Shown: piece after piece, positions 48,305-52,794 of the stretch
Layout of the letters: each line of letters starts with the position of its first letter
Numbering within the stretch: position 1 is the stretch's first letter
From: JAWVFK01 sp033856175
Lineage (GTDB): Bacteria; Actinomycetota; Thermoleophilia; Solirubrobacterales; 70-9
Assembly (NCBI GenBank): GCA_033856175.1
Contig: JAWVFK010000011.1
Coordinates: forward strand, 1-52,794
Reading direction: 5' to 3'
Length of the DNA stretch: 52,794 bases
Notes under the pieces: model-generated
Seen by the model: only the letters and a program-made list of their open reading frames with translations
What the model was told of the DNA's origin: nothing
Databases searched by the model: none
Position numbers and translations under genes: made by a program

Positions 48305-49476
48305 AACAGCGGCGCGGGGCGGTAGGCCTCGCCGCGCAGCGCCCGCTGCTCGTCGAGCAGCTCGACGACCGAGCGGAGGTCGAGGCGCTCGCTCCACTCG
48401 ACCGGTCCCAGCGGCCAGTTGAAGCCCAGGCGCATCGCCGTGTCGGCGTCTTCGGCCGAGCCGACGCCGGCCTCGAGCGCAAAGGCTGCCTCGTTGACGA
48501 TCTGGGTCGAGATTCGGCCGAGGATCGCCGGCGCAGCAGCCCCGGCGACGTCGGCGAGCTCGTCGTCGTCGACGATCGGCCGCGCGGTGTCGAGGTCGGG
48601 GTCCGGCGGGCGGTGCGGGCCCGCCGAGTAGTCGTAGTAGCCGCGCCCCGACTTGCGGCCGTGATGACCAGAGGCCGCCATGCGGGCCTGGATCGGATGG
48701 GGGCGCCAGCGGGGCTCGTGGAAGCTCTGCTCGTAGAACGACTTCGCCACCTCGAAGCCGACGTCGATGCCGACGAGGTCCATCAGCTCAAACGGGCCCA
48801 TGCGGAAGCCGCCGCCGACGCGGCAGACGCGGTCGATCGTCTCGACGTCGGCGACCCCCTCGCCGAGCAGCCGCAGCGCCTCGAGCGTGAATGGCCGCGC
48901 CAGGCGGTTGGCGAGGAAGCCGGGGCCGTCGGCGGCGCGGATCGGCGTCCGGTCCATCTTCGCCGCCACCTCCTCGGCGCTCGCCAGCGTCGCCTCCGAG
49001 GTGTCGGGCGCGGCGACGATCTCGACGAGCTTCATCAGTGGCGGCGGGTTGAAGAAGTGCATGCCGCAGATCCGCTCGGGCCGCGGCGCCGCGCTTGCCA
49101 TCGCCGCGACCAGCAGCGACGAGGTGTTGGTCGCCAGGATCGCCTCCTCCCCGCAGACGTCAGCGAGGCTGGCGAAGAGGGCCCGCTTGATCTCGAGGTC
49201 CTCGGGAGCAGCCTCGATCAGCAGTTGGCAGCCGGCGAGGTCGGCGGCGCGCTCGCATACCCAGAGCCTGTCGAGCGCCGCCTCGGCGTCCTCGGAGCTC
49301 CAGCGGCCGCGCTCGGCGCCCTTCGTCAGCCCGTCGCGAATCGCCTGGGCCCCGGCGGCCCGCGCTCGTTGGATCGGGTCGTAGAGATAGGCCTCGAAGC
49401 CGCCGAGGCAGGCAAGCTGGGCGATGCCGGCGCCCATCGTCCCGGCGCCGGCGATGCCGATCCGCTTCAGGCTCAT
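48253..49476 (-). CDS. 3-hydroxyacyl-CoA dehydrogenase (PaaH/FadB C-domain type)
   Basis: NAD-dependent oxidation of 3-hydroxyacyl-CoA, the third step of beta-oxidation. 407 residues. The Rossmann motif GAGTMGAGIA is at about residue 9; the catalytic His lies in GMHFFNPPPLMKLVEI; the C-terminal 3HCDH domain (GPFELMDLVGIDV) is followed by a second short 3HCDH-like domain. The ATG at 49476 is chosen because the longer frame runs into the previous gene. The stop at 48253 lies inside the right repeat copy. It is the last gene of the minus-strand beta-oxidation operon; the start is 2 nt after the hydratase stop. Confidence 0.94.
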   Translation of the reverse strand: MSLKRIGIAGAGTMGAGIAQLACLGGFEAYLYDPIQRARAAGAQAIRDGLTKGAERGRWSSEDAEAALDRLWVCERAADLAGCQLLIEAAPEDLEIKRALFASLADVCGEEAILATNTSSLLVAAMASAAPRPERICGMHFFNPPPLMKLVEIVAAPDTSEATLASAEEVAAKMDRTPIRAADGPGFLANRLARPFTLEALRLLGEGVADVETIDRVCRVGGGFRMGPFELMDLVGIDVGFEVAKSFYEQSFHEPRWRPHPIQARMAASGHHGRKSGRGYYDYSAGPHRPPDPDLDTARPIVDDDELADVAGAAAPAILGRISTQIVNEAAFALEAGVGSAEDADTAMRLGFNWPLGPVEWSERLDLRSVVELLDEQRALRGEAYRPAPLLRRAAESGTSLRDIARG

Positions 49477-49478
49477 GC

Positions 49479-50249
49479 TCAGCGCCCCTTGAACTCGGGC
49501 CGGCGCTTCTCGATGAACGCCTCCATGCCCTCGATCCGGTCCTCGGTCGCCATCGACAGCTCGTAGAGGCGGCGCTCCATCTCGAGGCCGGCGCCCAGCG
49601 TCGTCTCGCTTGCCGCCTGCACGGCCTGCTTTGCCAGCCGCACGGCGATCGGCGGCCGCCGCGCGATCACCGCCGCCAGCTCCAGCGCCTTGTCGAGCCA
49701 CTCGGCCTTCGAGGCAACGGTGTTGACGATCCCCATCCGCTGGGCCTCCTCGGCGCTGACCCGCCGTCCGGTCAGCACGAGCTCCATCGCCCGCTGCTTG
49801 CCGACCAGCCGGGCCAGATTCTGCGTGCCGCCGGCGCCGGGGATGATCCCGAGGGTTATCTCGGGCTGACCGAACTCGGCCGTCTCCGAGGCGACGATCA
49901 TGTCGCAGATCAGCGCCAGCTCGCAGCCGCCCCCCAGGGCGAAGCCGGAGACGGCGGCGATCAGCGGGGTCCGGCAGGCGGCGATGCGCTTCCAGTAAGC
50001 GGAGGTGGGGTGGACGAGCGTCTCCTGGAAGCTACGCTCGCGCATCGCCTTGATGTCGGCGCCGGCGGCGAAGACCTCGTCGGAGCCGGCGATGACGATG
50101 CAGCGAGCCTCCTCGTCGGCGTCGAAGGACTCGACCGCGCTCGCCAGCTCCTCCATCAGCTGGGGGGAGAGCGCGTTGCGCGCGTCCGGTCGATCAAGCC
50201 GGCAGAGCGCTACCCGGTCGGTGAGCGATGTCGTGACCTGCTGGCCCAT
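49479..50249 (-). CDS. Enoyl-CoA hydratase
   Basis: Crotonase of 256 residues. Oxyanion hole: AAGADIKAM and VSGFALGGGCELAL. Both catalytic Glu are retained, in GGGCELA and FGQPEITLGIIPGAGGTQ, so hydration of 2-enoyl-CoA is expected. The C-terminus ends RRPEFKGR. It sits between the acyl-CoA dehydrogenase (22-nt gap) and the hydroxyacyl-CoA dehydrogenase (2-nt gap), giving steps 1-3 of beta-oxidation in one operon. No thiolase is in the window. Confidence 0.95.
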   Translation of the reverse strand: MGQQVTTSLTDRVALCRLDRPDARNALSPQLMEELASAVESFDADEEARCIVIAGSDEVFAAGADIKAMRERSFQETLVHPTSAYWKRIAACRTPLIAAVSGFALGGGCELALICDMIVASETAEFGQPEITLGIIPGAGGTQNLARLVGKQRAMELVLTGRRVSAEEAQRMGIVNTVASKAEWLDKALELAAVIARRPPIAVRLAKQAVQAASETTLGAGLEMERRLYELSMATEDRIEGMEAFIEKRRPEFKGR

Positions 50250-50271
50250 CGACTCGGCTTGCCCCGGCCGT

Positions 50272-51444
50272 CTACTTCTCGGCTTCCATCGGCGTCATCG
50301 CGTTGATGCCGGTGGCGTCGCGGCCGATGATCAGCTTTTGGATCTGCGACGTCCCTTCATAGAGGGTGGTGACGCGGGCGTCGCGGAGATAGCGCTCGAC
50401 CGGGTAGTCGTCGACATAGCCGGAGCCGCCGTGGACCTGGATCGCGGCGTTGGCGCACTCGACCGCGGCCTCGGTCGCGTAGAGCTTGGCGATCGAGGTC
50501 TCGACCGTGCTCGGCTTGCCCTCGTCCTTCAGCAGGCCGGCGCGCAGAACCAGCATCCGGCCGGCGTCGCGCTTGACGATCATGTCGGCGATCATCTCCT
50601 GGACCAGCTGGAAGCGGGCGAGGGGAACGCCGAACTGGCGGCGGTTGGTCGAGTACTCGACCGAGGCCTCGACGCAGCCGTCGCAGATGCCGACACAGCC
50701 CGAGGCGACCGAGTAGCGACCGGAGTCGAGCGCGCTCATCGCGACCTTGAAGCCGTCGCCGATCTCGCCCAGCAGCGCCTCCTCGCCGACCTCGACCTCG
50801 TCGAGCGAGATCGAGGCGGTGTCCGAGGCCCGCAGGCCGAGCTTGCCGTGGATCTCCTGGGTTGCGAACCCATCGCTGGCCGTAGGCACGAGAAAGCAGG
50901 CGAGGCCGCGATGCTTCAGCTCGGGGTCGGTCTGGGCGAAGATCAGCGCCACCTCGGCGACGTTGCCGAGCGAGATCCACATCTTCTGGCCCGAGATCGA
51001 CCAGCCGCCGTCGGTCCGCTTGGCACGGGTTCTGAGGTTCGCGGCGTCCGAGCCGGTGTCGGGCTCGGTCAGCCCAAAGCAGCCAAGCGCCTCGCCCGAG
51101 CACAGGCGCGGCAGCCACTGGCGCTTCTGCTCCTCGCTGCCCCAGCGCTCGATCGAGCCGCAGACGAGCGAGGTCTGGACCGAGACCACGGTCCGGGCCG
51201 AGGAGTCGGCGCGGCCGATCTGCTCGACGATCAGCCCATAGCCGACGTAGTCGAGGCCACGGCCGCCGTATTCCTCGGCGACGGGGGCGCCCAGATAGCC
51301 GACCTCGCCGAGCTTGCGCGCCAGCTCCCCGTCGAAACGGGCCGCGCGGTCGTTCTCGCGGGCCCTGGGGATGATCTCGCCGTCGGCGAACTGGCGCGCC
51401 GTCTCGGCGATCAGCTGCTGCTCGTCTGTCAGGTTCAGGTCCAC
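50272..51444 (-). CDS. Acyl-CoA dehydrogenase
   Basis: FAD enzyme of 390 residues that introduces the 2,3 double bond. It shows the N-terminal helical domain (LTDEQQLIAETARQFADGEI), FAD/substrate strand (GCFGLTEPDTGSDA), SISGQKMWISLGN, and the C-terminal domain with RRQFG and IQVHGGSGYVDDYPVERYLRDAR. The catalytic Glu lies in L-Y-E-G-T-S-Q-I-Q (about residue 363), the short-chain/butyryl-CoA type position. The GTG start lies 2 nt after the aminotransferase stop. Chain-length preference cannot be read from sequence. Confidence 0.96.
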   Translation of the reverse strand: MDLNLTDEQQLIAETARQFADGEIIPRARENDRAARFDGELARKLGEVGYLGAPVAEEYGGRGLDYVGYGLIVEQIGRADSSARTVVSVQTSLVCGSIERWGSEEQKRQWLPRLCSGEALGCFGLTEPDTGSDAANLRTRAKRTDGGWSISGQKMWISLGNVAEVALIFAQTDPELKHRGLACFLVPTASDGFATQEIHGKLGLRASDTASISLDEVEVGEEALLGEIGDGFKVAMSALDSGRYSVASGCVGICDGCVEASVEYSTNRRQFGVPLARFQLVQEMIADMIVKRDAGRMLVLRAGLLKDEGKPSTVETSIAKLYATEAAVECANAAIQVHGGSGYVDDYPVERYLRDARVTTLYEGTSQIQKLIIGRDATGINAMTPMEAEK

Positions 51445-51446
51445 GC

Positions 51447-52253
51447 TCAGCTGGGCGCCGTCATCGACTCGAGGGCCTCGTCACGGGCTCGGGCGAACGC
51501 TACCTTGGCCTCCTCGGTCCGGGACCCAGGCAACTGCGGCAGCTCGCGCCCGTCGATCGCCGCAATCGGCTGGACCTCGCGCGTCGTCGAGGCGAGGAAG
51601 GCCTCGCCGGCGCTGCGGAAGTCCTCGACGGGCCAGGTGCCCTCCTCGACGTCCAACTCCTCGACGATGCGCGCCCGGGTGATCGACTCGAGCACGCCGG
51701 CGTCGAGTGACGAGGTCCTCAGCCCGCCCTGGGCCGAGACCCAGAACACGGCGGACGTGGGCGCCTCGAGGACGATGCCGTCGGGGGTGACGAGGATCGC
51801 CTCGTCGGCGCCCCGGGCGAGCGCCAGGCGCGTCGCCTCCATGTTCGCGGCGTAGGAAAGAGATTTGACGCCATTGAGGATCACGCTCGGCGCGTAGGGG
51901 ATTGTCGCGACCCGCACCGACTCGGGGCGTGGCGGCAGCGGCTCGGTGAGGGCGAGCCGGCGGCCGCCGCGAGTGACGACGAGGCGGAGCTGGCCGTCAA
52001 CGGCGCCGAACTGGCCGAGGAGGGCCTCGATCTCACTCGCCAGAGCATCGACGTCAACCGCCAGCTCGATCACCGCCGCCGAGCCCTGCAGCCGGCGCAG
52101 GTGCTCGTCGAGGGCGTAGGGCCGCCCTTTGTAGAGGCGGATCACCTCGAACACGCCGTCGCCACGGAGGAGGCCGTCGTCGGCCACCGGGATCCGTGCC
52201 TCCGCAGTCGTGGAGATCGCGCCGTCGATACTCGCCAGTTGGGGGGTCGCCAT
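51447..52253 (-). CDS. Class IV PLP-dependent aminotransferase/lyase (PabC or BCAT-like)
   Basis: 268 residues, fold type IV. Start region ASIDGAISTTAEARIPVADDGLLRGDGVFEVIRL is characteristic, with the PLP lysine K130 in NGVKSLSYAANM and a downstream EAILVTPDGIVLEAPTSAVFWV block. It could be 4-amino-4-deoxychorismate lyase, a D-amino-acid or a branched-chain aminotransferase; motifs do not decide. The ATG at 52253 was chosen; it has TAGCCT 7 nt upstream, while the longer TTG frame would overlap that box. It is the first gene of the beta-oxidation operon, an odd partner for those enzymes. Confidence 0.85.
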   Translation of the reverse strand: MATPQLASIDGAISTTAEARIPVADDGLLRGDGVFEVIRLYKGRPYALDEHLRRLQGSAAVIELAVDVDALASEIEALLGQFGAVDGQLRLVVTRGGRRLALTEPLPPRPESVRVATIPYAPSVILNGVKSLSYAANMEATRLALARGADEAILVTPDGIVLEAPTSAVFWVSAQGGLRTSSLDAGVLESITRARIVEELDVEEGTWPVEDFRSAGEAFLASTTREVQPIAAIDGRELPQLPGSRTEEAKVAFARARDEALESMTAPS

Positions 52254-52260
52254 CGCGGCG

Positions 52261-52266
52261 AGGCTA
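52261..52266 (-). promoter_or_regulatory. Candidate -10 box for the beta-oxidation operon
   Basis: TAGCCT on the minus strand lies 7 nt before the ATG at 52253. It fits the leaderless pattern and would drive all four genes down to 48253. Confidence 0.4.
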
Positions 52267-52334
52267 TACAACGCCGCCCGACCGTCGCGTCGCGCCGCCC
52301 GACCGACTAACCTGTCCGCCGCTGGACCGTTTCT

Positions 52335-52481
52335 CCTACCCGATCCCGGGTAGGCGGACGGAGTAGGGCAGATACCCGAAACAGAGGTCCTGGGTATCTG
52401 CTAGAAATTCGCTCCAGTTCGCGGCGACCTTAACGTCGTGTTCCGGAAAGCAACGGATGTACGAGAAACCCCGTTACGGAA
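52335..52481 (+). ncRNA. Structured leader region upstream of last gene (candidate cis-regulatory RNA)
   Basis: Four hairpins can be drawn: CCTACCC/GGGTAGG (52335-52341/52348-52354); GCAGATACCC/GGGTATCTGC (52368-52377/52392-52401, 10 perfect pairs, 14-nt loop); CGAC/GTCG around 52425-52438; and a nested TTCCG-AACGG...CCGTT-CGGAA structure (52441-52445, 52452-52456, 52471-52475, 52477-52481). The AGGAGG ribosome-binding site at 52491-52496 follows directly. A TAACCT box at 52308-52313 could start the RNA. I could not match a known riboswitch class. Confidence 0.45.
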
Positions 52482-52507
52482 TCCACAGCCAGGAGGAAAT
52501 CCGCCCC

Positions 52508-52794
52508 ATGAGTCGTCGCCATTCCAGCCGCCGCACCGCCTTCGTCAGCCTTGCGGTTGCGCTTGGCGTGCTTCTCGCCGCGCCGGCTTTCTCCTTCGGA
52601 AATCTCGTCACCGACCTCGTCGGCCAGCCAGGTGGCTCGTCGACGCCACCACCTTCGGGCCCGCCTTCCTCCGCACCCGCCGACGACCCAACCACCCAGG
52701 CCGGCACGCCGCCTGACTACGTGCCGCCGATGCACGGCACCAACCCCCACGGTCAGGGCACCGCGGGCACGGTCGATCTCGGCACCGCCGCCGC
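52508..52794 (+). CDS. N-terminal part of secreted protein with MHGTNPHGQGT motif (runs off window)
   Basis: An ATG at 52508, 11 nt after AGGAGG, opens a frame that stays open to the end of the window (95 codons). Signal peptide with hydrophobic about residues 12-31, then a Pro/Ser/Gly-rich stretch, then PPDYVPPMHGTNPHGQGTAG and VDLGTAA. The motif is nearly identical to that of the gene at 43081 (PPDYKPPMHGTNPHGQGTVG). This supports a shared extracellular protein family; the function is unknown. The rest of the gene is not visible. Confidence 0.8.
   Translation, partial: MSRRHSSRRTAFVSLAVALGVLLAAPAFSFGNLVTDLVGQPGGSSTPPPSGPPSSAPADDPTTQAGTPPDYVPPMHGTNPHGQGTAGTVDLGTAA

Noticed and set aside
52335..52481. 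Known riboswitch class in the leader
   Set aside because: I compared by eye with c-di-AMP (ydaO), c-di-GMP and cobalamin consensus features and found none; left as an unclassified structured region.
1..52794. CRISPR array, rRNA or transposase
   Set aside because: No regularly spaced short repeats, no rRNA-like segments and no transposase motifs were seen.

Overview
The window is GC-rich, gene-dense DNA with many 1-4 nt gene overlaps, frequent GTG/TTG starts and many genes that look leaderless (a TAnnnT box 5-10 nt before the start codon). The gene content and order (rplM-rpsI-glmM-glmS-lipoprotein-acpS-nnr-alr, CBS-less GuaB3 next to guaA, aa3-type oxidase plus CtaA/CtaB, CtaD-like proteins with actinobacterial signatures) suggest an actinobacterium. 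I would guess Thermoleophilia/Solirubrobacterales, but that placement is inferred from gene content only.

Layout. 1-3690: tail of an HU-like gene, pyrF, a LysM membrane protein, a D,D-carboxypeptidase and a PfkB sugar kinase, closed by an intrinsic terminator. 3875-6728: GuaB3 and GuaA (GMP synthesis). 6852-17406: ribosomal proteins L13 and S9 (S9 with a very long acidic N-terminus), then cell-envelope precursor genes (glmM, glmS, DUF3352-like lipoprotein, acpS, nnr, alr) and a CCA-adding enzyme. 17424-20412: sulfatase, HIT protein, enoyl-CoA hydratase-like protein and infA. 20403-24124 (minus): DrrABC-type ABC exporter coupled to a glycoside hydrolase. 24258-26769: secreted protein, zinc-ribbon protein, GT4 glycosyltransferase.

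26782-37487 is a respiratory locus. On the plus strand lies an apparently functional A2-type haem-copper oxidase (coxB, coxA, a tandem Usp-like gene, coxC). Its coxA reading frame carries an in-frame TAG exactly where the conserved TDHK lysine is expected. A diheme cytochrome c lipoprotein and a CBS protein follow. On the minus strand is a six-gene operon. It starts with a second oxidase subunit II/I pair in which nearly every CuA, haem a, haem a3 and CuB ligand has been replaced although both reading frames are intact. It continues with ctaA, ctaB and two small membrane proteins. This metal-site-less pseudo-oxidase, co-transcribed with haem A synthesis, is the strongest candidate for an undescribed system in the window.

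37556-42945 holds an epimerase, a PAP2 phosphatase-like protein, a flippase-like membrane protein, a thioredoxin reductase and a metallo-beta-lactamase-fold protein. 43081-48247 is accessory: a secreted TSP3/Ig-like protein, then a 3.8-kb island (XRE regulator, secreted seven-bladed propeller protein, DUF2442 protein) flanked by a 52-bp imperfect direct repeat that duplicates the 3' end of the neighbouring hydroxyacyl-CoA dehydrogenase gene. 48253-52253 (minus) is a fatty-acid beta-oxidation operon (class IV aminotransferase, acyl-CoA dehydrogenase, enoyl-CoA hydratase, hydroxyacyl-CoA dehydrogenase). The window ends in a structured leader and the start of a second secreted protein that shares the MHGTNPHGQGT motif with the gene at 43081. 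I saw no tRNA, rRNA, CRISPR array, transposase or integrase.
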